Source: Sporocytophaga myxococcoides DSM 11118
GTDB lineage: Bacteria > Bacteroidota > Bacteroidia > Cytophagales > Cytophagaceae
NCBI RefSeq assembly: GCF_000426725.1
Contig: NZ_AUFX01000003.1
Location: 558,001-622,000, forward strand
DNA: 64,000 nucleotides
Direction of reading: 5' to 3'
In this document: piece by piece, positions 55,235-64,000 of the stretch
Numbering within the stretch: position 1 is the first letter of the stretch
Layout of the letters: every line of letters starts with the position of its first letter
Made by a program: the position numbers and the translations under genes
Notes under the pieces: model-generated
The model's input: the letters and a program-made list of their open reading frames with translations, nothing else
Told to the model about the DNA's origin: nothing
Database searches by the model: none

Positions 55235-56146
55235 TCATTTTTGTTCTACAACTTTAAATCCATCCCACTTATAATGTTTCTTGATATCTTTTATTACTCC
55301 CATTTTTCTAGCTCCATTCTTATCAAGTATTGGTTCATTATTCATGTCGAACAATTCTCCATAATCATACTCGCTATAAATTATATTATCAAATTGAGGA
55401 TCTTGAGGAAGTGAAACATTTGTTGAATATTCTTCTCCTTCTAAGTCGGAATTTGATTGATAGGTTTTAAACATAATATCTAATTTTCCATTGGCATCGA
55501 CAAGGTAAATGCCGACATCAGAACACCCACAACAATTTCCGTGGCTTTCTAACAACAACAATAAATCAACATTTTTCCACTTTAATGAATTTATTTGCTG
55601 AGCATAATCAGGAGCAAATCCTTCTATTTGAAATGTATCAATAAATATATTTTGAGTAAGGTCATATTTATATATAATAGAACCACGGATGAAATACTTC
55701 ATTTTTTTTGACTGTGAATTAAATGAATACAATGCCACATCACTTGAACGGATATATGCATTTTGATTACCATATTGAATTCCAATCCACTCGTCGACAT
55801 AAGTGTCCAATATTGGCACCAATGAGGTATTAAATTTTAGGGAATCTATTACTTGACTTGAAGTATCAGGTTGGGAATAAACAGGGCTGATTGTTGAAAA
55901 TGAAACGGGTTGGACTATTGTTTTATAATAAACCCTATATTCATCAAGTTTTAAAAAATGATCATATTCAATTTGTCTTTTGATTGTATCGGTCTTGATT
56001 GAATCGGTTTTGAAAGTATCGGCTTGGGCAATATTAGTAACTGAAGTATCCAAGGTTGTAACGTTTTCTTTTTCAACCCTTGATTTGGGCTCAGTACAAG
56101 ATGTAAAAATAATGATTGATATAGCTATTATGATTCTCATATTCAA
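55235..56146 (-). CDS. Lipoprotein of unknown function
   Basis: 303 residues (or 301 from the second Met at 56140). The signal ends in lipobox IFTSC. A linker with a short repeat (TDSIKTDTIK) follows, then an SH3-like stretch (about 85-140) and a region with the unusual HGNCCGCSDVG Cys cluster (about 205-215), which could bind metal or form disulfides. No named family; likely outer-membrane facing. Confidence 0.6.
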   Translation of the reverse strand: MNMRIIIAISIIIFTSCTEPKSRVEKENVTTLDTSVTNIAQADTFKTDSIKTDTIKRQIEYDHFLKLDEYRVYYKTIVQPVSFSTISPVYSQPDTSSQVIDSLKFNTSLVPILDTYVDEWIGIQYGNQNAYIRSSDVALYSFNSQSKKMKYFIRGSIIYKYDLTQNIFIDTFQIEGFAPDYAQQINSLKWKNVDLLLLLESHGNCCGCSDVGIYLVDANGKLDIMFKTYQSNSDLEGEEYSTNVSLPQDPQFDNIIYSEYDYGELFDMNNEPILDKNGARKMGVIKDIKKHYKWDGFKVVEQK

Positions 56147-56508
56147 GTATCACGACTTATGTGTACCAAAATGTATCTTTCTATTTTCTATGTTCCCTTG
56201 ACTGCCCCAATGCTTAGGTCATACAATATAACAAAATTTTACTTGCACCTTTCTTCATGGTTATTTAAGGAACACCATAAAGGAAAATAAATACAAAAAA
56301 TTATTTCTCCATATTGACAATTAAGCACTTGGCTAATTCAGAAAAACCTCATAATTATCACCTAAAAGGTTCGTCATACCATACAGCCATAAGCTATCCC
56401 AAAAAGCTCTTTGGAAATTGGCCTTTATCTCATTAAGATAAATCAATCCAATTTTGATGAATTGATGCTAAAAATAACCAGGCAATAAAACATCAGTATA
56501 AATAATCA
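56147..56508. other. Intergenic region with an unproven 53-codon frame
   Basis: A minus-strand frame 56494-56333 (53 codons, starting MFYCLVIFSINFIKIGLIYL) lies just after the M6 protease terminator. It has no clear promoter or ribosome site and is probably chance. Nothing else recognised. Confidence 0.35.
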
Positions 56509-56542
56509 AAAAGGCTGTCTCAATATGAGGACAGCCTTTTTG
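56509..56542 (-). terminator. Intrinsic terminator after the M6 protease gene
   Basis: Perfect 12-bp stem AAAAAGGCTGTC / GACAGCCTTTTT with a 10-base loop and minus-strand T-run. Confidence 0.9.
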
Positions 56543-56608
56543 ATGGAAACATATTAAACTGATGCCATCACTTAAAACAATGACATCAATATTAATCCGG
56601 AACTAAAT

Positions 56609-58816
56609 TTATTTAACAACTGCAAGTCGCTTGGTTACAAGGGTCTCTCCTATCTTTAGAGATACAGAATAATAACCTGCCTTTACATTGCTTACGTCAA
56701 AAGAAATTGATTTTCCAGTTAATGAATAAGGTACAGCAATCTCACTTCCCAGTTCATTTACAACCTTAATATCAACTCCTGCCATATCTACATCTGATAG
56801 CAATTCAACATGGTCACTCGCAGGGTTTGGTACCAGATCTGTTCCTGACAATTCATCCATATAGGCAACTTTGGATGAGCTCGGGCAAACAGGGGCTGAA
56901 GATCCGTTGCTGAAGTAAAGTGTAAACAATCCGGATATTTCAGACATCACAAAATTTCCATTATGACGTCCGACATAATAAGTACCATCAAGTTTTGGAA
57001 TATTTGAACCTGAAATGGTTACTTTAGGAGCCGGAGTGTTGAATGTGGCTGTGCTGAACAACTTCAGATCAAGATAATAAGATGGTACGCCGTTAAAGGT
57101 TTCTATGACAAAATTATATAAGCCATTATTAACAGCATCCCAGTTCACAGCAAAATATTTCATATTGTTAAGGTTCGGTCCTCCGCTGCCTACAACATCA
57201 ACTCTGTTATACTGAGTATAATATATTGTTGGTAGGGAAGTAGATAACGGTGTTCCGAATCTGCAAGCAGTAGATGTAGTAGAACCAAGGTCAAAAGTCA
57301 TCGTAGATCCTACTGCGCTGATATTAGTGATATTCAATCCTGAAGGGCTTCCATCCCACCAGTTAGAATTTGGGAATGAGTTTGCATTAAAGGTTGAGTT
57401 GCCGCTTGCATCAAAAAGATCAGATGCATCACCCCCATTCACATAGTTCTCTAAATCAAATATGCCATCAGCCTGTTCAATCGAAATCTGGTAATGACTT
57501 TCAGGTGTCATCTGAGGGCTGCTGTTTCTTCCTGCTAAATCTACGTGCCAGATTACAAGTCCTTCATCACGAAGAGCCGCATGTCTTCCTGTCTTTGTGC
57601 GTGCTTCTATTACAAAAAGCTCATCACTGTTATTCGGATTTGTATATACATAGGAAGTATGAGCATTTGCATTCACTGTAACGCTTCCTGTCTGACCATT
57701 CAGTGATACAGGAGTTTCCCAGCCAACACTTGTTCTCAGATATGCATTCGGATATACAGGATTGGTTGCACTTCCCTGATAAGCCATCAAGCAGTAGTCG
57801 CCTAATCCGTAAGAGTGGTAATCAGTATCATATAAGTCTGGCCAATGAAAAAGCATATGACCGTTTTCATGACAAAGAGTAGCAATCGTCGGAGAAGCAT
57901 CTATATTAGTAATCTGATAAACCCCTGTATAAACGCCATCTGCAGAGAAGTCAACACCACCCTTATGAGGCCAGATACCAGTTTTCCATGGAGCATACCC
58001 AGTATACATGAAATTGATAGCAAGGATTTCTCCGTCATAATTAGTAAGTGTTGAAAAGTCTAACTGGGTATCAGCCCACTCAAGAACCTCGTGAAGCAGC
58101 TCCTGTACGTTATGGTTATTTACATCCATATAATAGCTCTTTGGCTTTGTAGACCTATAGTAGCCAAGAACCTGATTGGTGTAGTTAAGATTACCACCCG
58201 AAACTTCATAAAAATAATCTCTTATTGAGCCATTATTGCCGAACCCGTTAAAGCCATTCTGGTTAAAGAGATTGGCCATTGTTGCAGCAGGAATGGTAGC
58301 AGGCTCATCAGGAAAATCTATAAGCAGAGCTAATCCCTTTACATTACCTGATAACTGAATGAAATCTTCGGACGGTACGCCTGATGTCCTTAAAGAAGAG
58401 GTTTTCTTCCCATATTTGGCAGCACTTTCAGCTCTTGCCTTTCTGATTGCCTGAGTATTGAGCTCAAGCCCCTTTTCTGTAGGTAGCTTTGAAGCGTTAA
58501 CTCCTGCATCCTTTCTAGCCTTTGAAATGTCAGTCCCAGTAAACTTTATACCGGTACTGATCAGTTTCTGATGATCCTCTGAAAGTAATGCATAATAGAA
58601 CCAGCCATCAGCTTCTTTTGTAAGAGTATATCCATCCTCACTCTCTATGCGTTGATAATATTCATCTCCCCATACTTTTACTTTTATTAGTGATCCGTCT
58701 GGTTGTTTAAATACAAACTGATCACCTCTGTAAGGTGCAGCCTGAGCAAATTGAATTAATGTTCCGATCAGCAGTATGGTAATTACACTTCGGATACAGT
58801 TAAAATACATTTTCAT
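56609..58816 (-). CDS. M6-family metalloprotease with T9SS sorting domain
   Basis: 735 residues. Signal peptide (1-26), an N-terminal propeptide-like region with SLIKVKVWGDEYYQRIESEDG (the usual start of M6/InhA-like proteins of this group), and the peptidase domain with zinc motif HENGH (H316, E317, H320), then HWPDLYD and a Met-turn YCLMAY. A beta-rich region (about 510-650) and a T9SS tail (LVPNPASDHVELL) follow. Family knowledge: secreted zinc endopeptidase. Confidence 0.9.
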   Translation of the reverse strand: MKMYFNCIRSVITILLIGTLIQFAQAAPYRGDQFVFKQPDGSLIKVKVWGDEYYQRIESEDGYTLTKEADGWFYYALLSEDHQKLISTGIKFTGTDISKARKDAGVNASKLPTEKGLELNTQAIRKARAESAAKYGKKTSSLRTSGVPSEDFIQLSGNVKGLALLIDFPDEPATIPAATMANLFNQNGFNGFGNNGSIRDYFYEVSGGNLNYTNQVLGYYRSTKPKSYYMDVNNHNVQELLHEVLEWADTQLDFSTLTNYDGEILAINFMYTGYAPWKTGIWPHKGGVDFSADGVYTGVYQITNIDASPTIATLCHENGHMLFHWPDLYDTDYHSYGLGDYCLMAYQGSATNPVYPNAYLRTSVGWETPVSLNGQTGSVTVNANAHTSYVYTNPNNSDELFVIEARTKTGRHAALRDEGLVIWHVDLAGRNSSPQMTPESHYQISIEQADGIFDLENYVNGGDASDLFDASGNSTFNANSFPNSNWWDGSPSGLNITNISAVGSTMTFDLGSTTSTACRFGTPLSTSLPTIYYTQYNRVDVVGSGGPNLNNMKYFAVNWDAVNNGLYNFVIETFNGVPSYYLDLKLFSTATFNTPAPKVTISGSNIPKLDGTYYVGRHNGNFVMSEISGLFTLYFSNGSSAPVCPSSSKVAYMDELSGTDLVPNPASDHVELLSDVDMAGVDIKVVNELGSEIAVPYSLTGKSISFDVSNVKAGYYSVSLKIGETLVTKRLAVVK

Positions 58817-59337
58817 AAATTATTTTTTTTTGTTTGATAGATTGATTTAACTCATATTCATGTATGAGATATTCATTTTTTGACAAAGCAGTAGCTTCAC
58901 AAGACCCACGAGGTCATTGCCTGCAATGATTTATCTAACATTTATGATTGTTCTATTAACCGGTTATAAAACAGACAAACATGAAGATGCTCTGAATAGC
59001 TGCTTTATCTGTTGCTAAATTATCAGGTAGTCATATTATGATTGGTAACCAATGTTACATTACAAAAAATAATCAGGTGAATTAAAAGTTAGCATCAGTT
59101 TGGTCAAGAGTATTGATAATATAATTTATTGTTCTTGCTCAAAGTGTTACACCCTTCTTATCGTAGAAAGAGAGCACTTTAAAACAGAAAATAAATAGTC
59201 TTTTTACTACAATTTATATTGTGCCCTATACAATAGGAACTCCAAATAATCCAATATTAAGGGTAACTATGCTATATAAAAGTACCATCATATAAGCTTT
59301 TCCTCCCTGTATTGTGGTGACACTTAGAGGAGACGAC
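58817..59337. other. 521-base gap upstream of the M6 gene
   Basis: No gene seen. It contains the inverted repeat CTCATA / TATGAG (58853-58870) and a short palindrome ATTGGTAACCAAT (59041-59053). Functions unknown. Confidence 0.4.
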
Positions 59338-59692
59338 CTATTGCTTTACGACTTTCTGAATTGATTTCAAATGATTTCCATCTGTACAAATAAAACTATA
59401 TACTCCTGACTTGGCAGCTACGAAAAGTTTCCTTGCATAGAAACCACTGGCCCAAGAATCATAACTCGATTCAATATTTACTCCTTTTGTAACAACGATG
59501 ACATTAAAAGAGCCATAATCCTGATGAGATGGATTAATGAGAGGTTGTATTATAGGCGCTACCTGATTCCAGGAGGCAGGCACTCCCCAATTCCAGCCAA
59601 TGTACCTTGGCTTGGTTATACTGGCCAAAAACAAAATGTGAAAATGATAGGCCCGCAAAAGTCAGACTAAATAGTAAAAGTGTTTTTTTCAT
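59338..59692 (-). pseudogene. Short secreted protein gene with a frameshift
   Basis: The ATG at 59692 starts a signal peptide (MKKTLLLFSLTFAGLSFS, ending near VFGQ). The frame then breaks at about 59608-59622 and the rest reads RYIGWNWGVPASWNQV and on to the stop at 59338 in another frame. The end (SGVYSFICTDGNHLKSIQKV) resembles a T9SS tail. The full product would be about 118 residues. One missing base explains it; decay or a sequence error are equally possible. Confidence 0.6.
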
Positions 59693-59728
59693 TCATATAA
59701 AATTTAAGTTTAAAAATTTTATATGAAT
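59691..59728. repeat. 15-bp perfect inverted repeat at the start of the 59338-59692 gene
   Basis: ATTCATATAAAATTT / AAATTTTATATGAAT with an 8-base loop, touching the start codon. In a transcript it would hide the start; on DNA it could be an operator. Confidence 0.55.
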
Positions 59729-60008
59729 ACTAAAAGCCAAACTCAGATAACACACTATTATTGAAACAATTAAACGTGGATAAGATAGAAGAAATAACTA
59801 GTCAGTATCATACATATTATATATACATTCATGGATGTTTTTCAGAGCGTGACAAAGAATGATGTAAATTTTATATTATAGATTGTGCTTTTGCCTGCCA
59901 CATTAATAAATATCTTCCTCTGGTTTATTTTGTATTAGTTTATGAACCCAGAAATCTGGTTAACAATCCAATCATATTAGAAATAACTTTTACTCAATCA
60001 ATGTATCG

Positions 60009-61139
60009 TTAAGAAGGGTTATCCTTAATATAAATATTAAATTTACTTCCTTTGCCTTCAAAAGAATCTATCACCACTTTTCCTCCATTATTATCGACAA
60101 TTCTTGAGACAATTGCTAAGCCCACACCACTACCTTCAATATTCTCATTAAGACGATTATACATAGAGAAAAGGGCTTTCTTATCTGACTCCTTAATACC
60201 AATACCGTTATCTTCTATCGAGAAAATAATATATTCATCAGTTTTATCTGAAGACATTTTTATTTGAAGTTTTCTTTGTGAAGACCGGAATTTTATTGCA
60301 TTTGATAAAAGATTCTGAATAATGCTTCTGAGATTCTTTTTTGAGAAGTGTATGATGGGAGCTTTAACAAAATCACATGTTATTGTTGCATCAATACTTT
60401 CTATTTGTTTATTATAGGCAAAAAGCAGTTCATCTACAATCTCCTGGAAGGAGACACCCTCATAAACATCCTGCTCACCTTTTTCCTGTTCCTTTCCAGT
60501 TTCAGATAAGTCATTAAGTATGGTTTTAAACTTTCCGATAGAACTTTTAATTAAATCTAGTATCTCACTGTAGTCTTCATTATTGATGAGAGCAGATTCC
60601 AGACTATCAATCAGACCTTCAATATTAAGTATAGGGGCTTTCAGATCATGCGATGCTGTATATACAAATATTTTAAGATCTTTAATGCTTTTATTTTTAT
60701 ATTGCTCAAGCTCATATTCCCTGCTCAGGTCATTTATCACTTTAATTATAAATTTTATTCCGTCCTTGTGCAGTAATACTGATTCTCCCTGAGCCCATAT
60801 ATGTTTACCTGATCTATGCACAATGAAATTGCGATCAGTTGAAGCCCCAGCTTCCAAAACATTCGATAGTTCCTTTTCCGGTAAATTATCAGACTTGTCA
60901 TTTGGTGTAAATAATATAGAAAAATATTTGCCCTTTAGGTCATCTATACTATATCCGAAAATTTTTGAAACCCCTCTATTAATCTCCAGGATATAACCAT
61001 TTTCATCAAGAATGAAGATGGCAGAATTCAGTGAATTTTCAAGGATAGAACGAAGGATTACTGATTTTTCGGAAGGAATTTGATTAAACACCTTTATATC
61101 AATGTCTTTCTGAGCTCTGTTATTATCTTCGTAAATCAT
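60009..61139 (-). CDS. PAS-domain histidine kinase
   Basis: 376 residues. A PAS domain (about 32-140) with IFILDENGYILEINRG and a PAC-like tail, then HisKA with phospho-acceptor H164 in TASHDLKAP, and HATPase with LLSNAIKF, DNGIGI and GVGLAIVSRIV. No membrane segment, so cytoplasmic. No response regulator neighbours it. Start at 61139 (MIYEDNNRAQ). Confidence 0.87.
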   Translation of the reverse strand: MIYEDNNRAQKDIDIKVFNQIPSEKSVILRSILENSLNSAIFILDENGYILEINRGVSKIFGYSIDDLKGKYFSILFTPNDKSDNLPEKELSNVLEAGASTDRNFIVHRSGKHIWAQGESVLLHKDGIKFIIKVINDLSREYELEQYKNKSIKDLKIFVYTASHDLKAPILNIEGLIDSLESALINNEDYSEILDLIKSSIGKFKTILNDLSETGKEQEKGEQDVYEGVSFQEIVDELLFAYNKQIESIDATITCDFVKAPIIHFSKKNLRSIIQNLLSNAIKFRSSQRKLQIKMSSDKTDEYIIFSIEDNGIGIKESDKKALFSMYNRLNENIEGSGVGLAIVSRIVDNNGGKVVIDSFEGKGSKFNIYIKDNPS

Positions 61140-61232
61140 TATCTCAGGTTTTCATTGATAACCTGAGCAGTAAGAATAAGTTAATAAAAGATAAATCCCT
61201 TTAAGCTGCCAATATCCATACTATTCCTTATG

Positions 61233-62443
61233 CTAAGGGATTAACTGAAAATAATCCCTTTTGCCAATCTTCATCTTTACAGGAAGAATATCTAAGCTCA
61301 CCTTGCTATATATATCCATTATTTTAATACCATTTATAGTTACACTACCTGATTCTATAAGTCTTTTTAGATTTGATTTACTTTCTGATTTTTTAATTAT
61401 TTTACATAGATCAATCAATTGAATCTGTTTTTCTGAGCATGTAGTGGTAATTATTGTAACAGGGATATTAGTAAACATCTTTTCATCAAAACCCTTTTTT
61501 TGAAATTGATTTTTAAAAAAATCTAAAGCAAGACGCCCCTCTTCCAAACCATGGTATTGGCTTACCACATTAACCCCTATTCTTTTTTTAAGGCCATAGG
61601 ATTCAAACCTTCATATAGCTGACGTATGTTATCCATCTTCTCGTCATCAGCAAAATCAGTAACCAGCTTCAGATATTCTACAATCAAGGAGTCTGGGATG
61701 GACATAATTTTACCAAACATTTCATTAGGATGATCAGTCAGGCCGATAATATTATTTTGAGATTTGCTCATTTTATCAGAGCCATCGATTCCTTTAAGCA
61801 AAGGCATACATATGACAGCCTGTCCTTTTTTCCCTTTACCTTCCTGAAGTTGGCGGCCTACAGAACAATTAAACAACTGATCAGTCCCTCCCATCTCTAC
61901 ATCAGCCATTATTTCAACAGAATCATAACCTTGTAAAATCGGATATACAAGCTCATGCAAAGAAATAGGAATCCCCTTTTCAAACCTGGTGTTAAAATCA
62001 TTTCTATGCATCATCTGAGCAACCGTAACCTGAGATAACAATTGAATAGCATTGGATAGATTCATTCCTTCAAGCCACTCTGAATTGTATCTGATAGAAC
62101 ATTTACTTATATCAAGAATCTTTGAAAGCTGAGCGACATAGGTTTTCGCATTCTCTTTAACCTGGTCTTCATTTAAAGGAGGACGGGATTTATTTTTCCC
62201 GGTAGGGTCACCAATACGTGCTGTGAAATCTCCAATGATAATGACTATCAAATGACCAAGCTCCTGAAACTGCCTGAGTTTTTTTAATACTACTGCATGG
62301 CCCAGATGAAGGTCGGGAGCTGTTGGGTCAAACCCTAATTTTACAACAAGCTTTCTGTTTTGTAATTCAGCTTGCTTTAATTTTTCATCAAGTCCGTTTT
62401 CTAGAAAAATGATCTCGACATTTTCTTTTAATATATGATTCAT
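61233..62443 (-). CDS. tyrS: Tyrosyl-tRNA synthetase with a frameshift at a run of seven A
   Basis: The start is at 62443 (MNHILKENVE), because the longer frame to 62494 runs through a terminator. HIGH motif as HLGH (46-49), GDFTARIGDPTGK, ELVYPILQGYDS, GGTDQLFN and KMSKS (224-228), then a C-terminal S4-type RNA-binding domain. The wording is the TyrZ/type-2 group. After NPMALKK the frame stops (TAG at 61577). A -1 slip on the A7 run (61583-61589 on the plus strand), or one extra A, gives RIGVNVVSQYHGLEEG and a full protein of about 403 residues ending at 61233. Preceded by a promoter, a Tyr-rich leader and a terminator. Confidence 0.88.
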
Positions 62444-62479
62444 ACTATATAAAATATTCTTGAACAGGATATAAAACAA

Positions 62480-62507
62480 AAAAGCCCCCGACACGTCGGG
62501 GGCTTTT
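62480..62507 (-). terminator. Leader terminator (attenuator) before tyrS
   Basis: Minus strand: AAAAGCCCCCGA / TCGGGGGCTTTT, a 12-bp stem with a 4-base loop followed by TTTTTTGTTTT. It lies 24 bases after the leader-peptide stop and 36 bases before the tyrS ATG, inside the tyrS transcript. Confidence 0.92.
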
Positions 62508-62531
62508 GATTATAATAATGATTATTTATTA

Positions 62532-62615
62532 TCAGCTAAAGTTATAGCAATCCCCGGCTCTGACTATCAGATAATAGTAAGCGTAGGTATAATAGGATTG
62601 CATTAAATTCTTCAT
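62532..62615 (-). CDS. Tyrosine-rich leader peptide of tyrS
   Basis: 27 residues; residues 8-15 read YYTYAYYY and residue 24 is also Tyr, so 7 of 27 codons are Tyr. It begins ATGAAGAATTTAATG and ends TGA at 62532. Just after the Tyr run, CGGGG (62552-62556; codons 20-22) can pair with CCCCG in the 5' arm of the terminator. A ribosome stalled on the Tyr codons would leave CGGGG free for antitermination; one reaching the stop would cover it. This matches classical attenuation. Too short for ordinary gene calling. Confidence 0.75.
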   Translation of the reverse strand: MKNLMQSYYTYAYYYLIVRAGDCYNFS

Positions 62616-62634
62616 ATTATGTTTTAAGGATAAT

Positions 62635-62666
62635 CTAAATTAATTCATTTTTTTCTGTTAACCAAA
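62635..62666 (-). promoter_or_regulatory. Promoter for the tyrS leader
   Basis: On the minus strand TTTG (complement of 62663-62666), a 20-base spacer, then TAATTTAG (complement of 62635-62642), one base off the Bacteroidota consensus TTTG-N19-21-TAnnTTTG. The predicted start is about 12 bases before the leader ATG. Confidence 0.65.
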
Positions 62667-62709
62667 CCGAAGTATGAAAGTTTAAAAACTGGAGATTCGT
62701 TTAACTTAA

Positions 62710-63093
62710 CTATAATGGAATTACCTCTTCATAATTTCCACCAATGCCTATGTAATTAACTCTTTTCTTATTTCCGTTAAGAGTCGCTTCATAAAACCTA
62801 ACCCCTGCAAAAGCAATATCATCCATAAATTCAGGATAAGAGGTTCTTCCTTCCTGAGTATCTTTAAGTGCATTCAAAACAAGCTGTCGATTAAAGGTCT
62901 CAGATATTTCCCTGGGAATAGATACAGCACTATGTAAAATATTTTCTCCTCCTTCAAATCTATATAATATTATTCCAGAAGACACTTCCACGCTATATGA
63001 TTGGACGCCAATAGCAGTGAGATTCCTGACAAGATCCGGATAGCTCTTAGAGCTTTTATACAGTTCATTGATCTTATTGTGTAAATCAGTCAT
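62710..63093 (-). CDS. DUF1398 family protein
   Basis: 127 residues. The pattern LTAIGVQSYSVEVSSG, then the C-terminal AFAGVRFYEATLNGNKKRV and NYEEVIP is DUF1398 (YbcV-like). Cytoplasmic; function unknown. Upstream of the tyrS leader promoter, so it is a separate unit. Confidence 0.82.
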   Translation of the reverse strand: MTDLHNKINELYKSSKSYPDLVRNLTAIGVQSYSVEVSSGIILYRFEGGENILHSAVSIPREISETFNRQLVLNALKDTQEGRTSYPEFMDDIAFAGVRFYEATLNGNKKRVNYIGIGGNYEEVIPL

Positions 63094-63256
63094 ATATTAT
63101 ATTTTCGTTCAAGTAATGATTTTACCATTTGATTTCCAAATTCAAGGGACCTCATTGAATGTAACATAAGTCACACAAATAAGAAATCATATCATTTGTT
63201 TATAGCTTTTTTTAGACAGATTCTTTATTTATTTTTAAGTCGATTTATTTTAATTC

Positions 63257-64000
63257 ATGGTACAAGGTTTTTTCAATCGGTTAATCATATGGATCATCCT
63301 ACCGGTAATTATATTCTCTCTTTATTATTCCTGGAGAAGACCTCACCAGACCATTTCTCTTATTCCTTACGCAGCTGATACGGCAAACTTTTTAATATAT
63401 TCATACTCTGATTCTTTGAAATCTCCTGAGAAAGCATCTACTGTTTATAATATTAAAGTAAATGACACCCTCATTACATTTAGTTATAAACTTGGAGAAG
63501 GCTACCAGTTTCCTTATGCCGGAGTTACATTATTCGCCAAAGACAACTCTTTTTTTGATCTGACTTCATATGACTACCTGGAGATGGACATTCAGGCAAC
63601 TACAGGTAAAAGACCTCAGGTGATCCTGGGATTGCATGCTACAGGTTTTACCAATCCGGAAAAAACACTTACTTATAGATATCTTGTAAAAGACGTTGAT
63701 CTGAAAAAAGATCAAAGCAAATTCATTATACCTCTTGATAAGTTTATTACTCCTACGTGGTGGTATGCGGAAAACAATGTTTCCGAAAAGGATTTTAAGT
63801 CGCTGGAATTCGATAAGACCAAAATCATTAACATTCAGAATTGCCAGCTGCTGGGTAAAAATGTTCCGGATTCTATTTCAATAAGGGAGTTAAAATTTAC
63901 CAAAAATGTGGGCTTTTTTTATCAAACTGCAGGTGTTGTTTTAATCTGTTATTTTCTAATCATAGGAATCATTTCATTTACACGGAAAAAACCCAAAGAA
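63257..64000 (+). CDS. Membrane sensor or regulator, partial (C-terminus beyond window)
   Basis: 248 residues to the window edge, starting MVQGFFNRLIIWIILPVIIF. One N-terminal membrane segment (about 6-24), a predicted periplasmic beta-rich domain (about 30-220) resembling CIA30/CBM11-like folds (SFFDLTSYDYLEMDI, NIQNCQLLGK), a second membrane segment (about 222-243) and then the start of a basic cytoplasmic part. This is the layout of Bacteroidota one-component regulators or kinases with a periplasmic ligand domain; the output domain is not visible. Confidence 0.65.
   Translation, partial: MVQGFFNRLIIWIILPVIIFSLYYSWRRPHQTISLIPYAADTANFLIYSYSDSLKSPEKASTVYNIKVNDTLITFSYKLGEGYQFPYAGVTLFAKDNSFFDLTSYDYLEMDIQATTGKRPQVILGLHATGFTNPEKTLTYRYLVKDVDLKKDQSKFIIPLDKFITPTWWYAENNVSEKDFKSLEFDKTKIINIQNCQLLGKNVPDSISIRELKFTKNVGFFYQTAGVVLICYFLIIGIISFTRKKPKE

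Noticed and set aside
56333-56494. 53-codon minus-strand frame after the M6 terminator
   Set aside because: No promoter or ribosome site, no family; this length is expected by chance in AT-rich DNA.
62480-62507. Terminator as simply the end of the DUF1398 transcript
   Set aside because: A promoter and a Tyr-rich frame lie between the DUF1398 stop and the hairpin, so the leader explanation fits better.

Overview
The window looks like a chromosomal segment of a cellulose- and glucan-degrading member of the Bacteroidota, most like the Cytophagales (Cytophaga/Sporocytophaga type). The reasons are: AT-rich DNA, few Shine-Dalgarno sites, promoter-like TTTG / TAnnTTTG elements, six secreted proteins ending in a type IX secretion (T9SS, Por) sorting domain, and three large secreted glycoside hydrolases (GH5, GH16, GH9). 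This is an inference from gene content; no ribosomal RNA or tRNA is present to fix the species. Most genes are single units or short operons, often closed by long perfect-stem terminators.

Layout. 1-9.4 kb: a partial TrmH-type RNA methyltransferase, a Dps mini-ferritin, a tandem AAA+ (CbbX/SpoVK-like) protein, L-2-hydroxyglutarate oxidase abutting pgeF, a DUF763 protein, a DUF421 membrane protein and two small genes (8918-9070 and 9267-9437). 9.7-12.4 kb: a translationally coupled pair, a polytopic membrane protein with a duplicated Asp/His motif and a membrane-anchored protein with two HLHP motifs. 12.8-17.6 kb: secreted GH5 and GH16 enzymes. 17.7-20.2 kb: a GntR-type regulator, a fosmidomycin-resistance-like MFS exporter and a 5'(3')-deoxyribonucleotidase, with the same operator-like palindrome in front of the regulator and of the exporter. 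20.5-31.9 kb: a cation/proton antiporter, a methyltransferase, a secreted class 3 lipase, an RsbQ-like hydrolase next to a histidine kinase, and a GlcG/HbpS-like protein.

32-47.7 kb: a yeast-type cytosine deaminase, a gene broken by several frameshifts (32610-33541), a GyrI-like protein, a PepSY-like protein, a nitrate/nitrite transporter with TACGTAT repeats upstream, small unknowns, a secreted GH9 cellulase, an ELWxxDGT-repeat T9SS protein, and penicillin-binding protein 2 with a small downstream partner. 47.8-61.2 kb: a frameshifted AHSA1-type gene with an SDR, a cytochrome c and di-heme peroxidase pair next to a 1111-residue phytase-like/PhoX-like T9SS protein, a lipoprotein, an M6 metalloprotease, a short broken secreted protein and a PAS histidine kinase.

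61.2-64 kb holds the most unusual signal. A tyrosyl-tRNA synthetase gene (with a frameshift at a run of seven A) is preceded, in order, by a TTTG-N20-TAATTTAG promoter, a 27-codon reading frame with seven tyrosine codons (six of them within eight codons), and a strong intrinsic terminator. This is the arrangement expected for leader-peptide transcription attenuation responding to charged tRNA-Tyr. The window ends in a partial membrane sensor or regulator.
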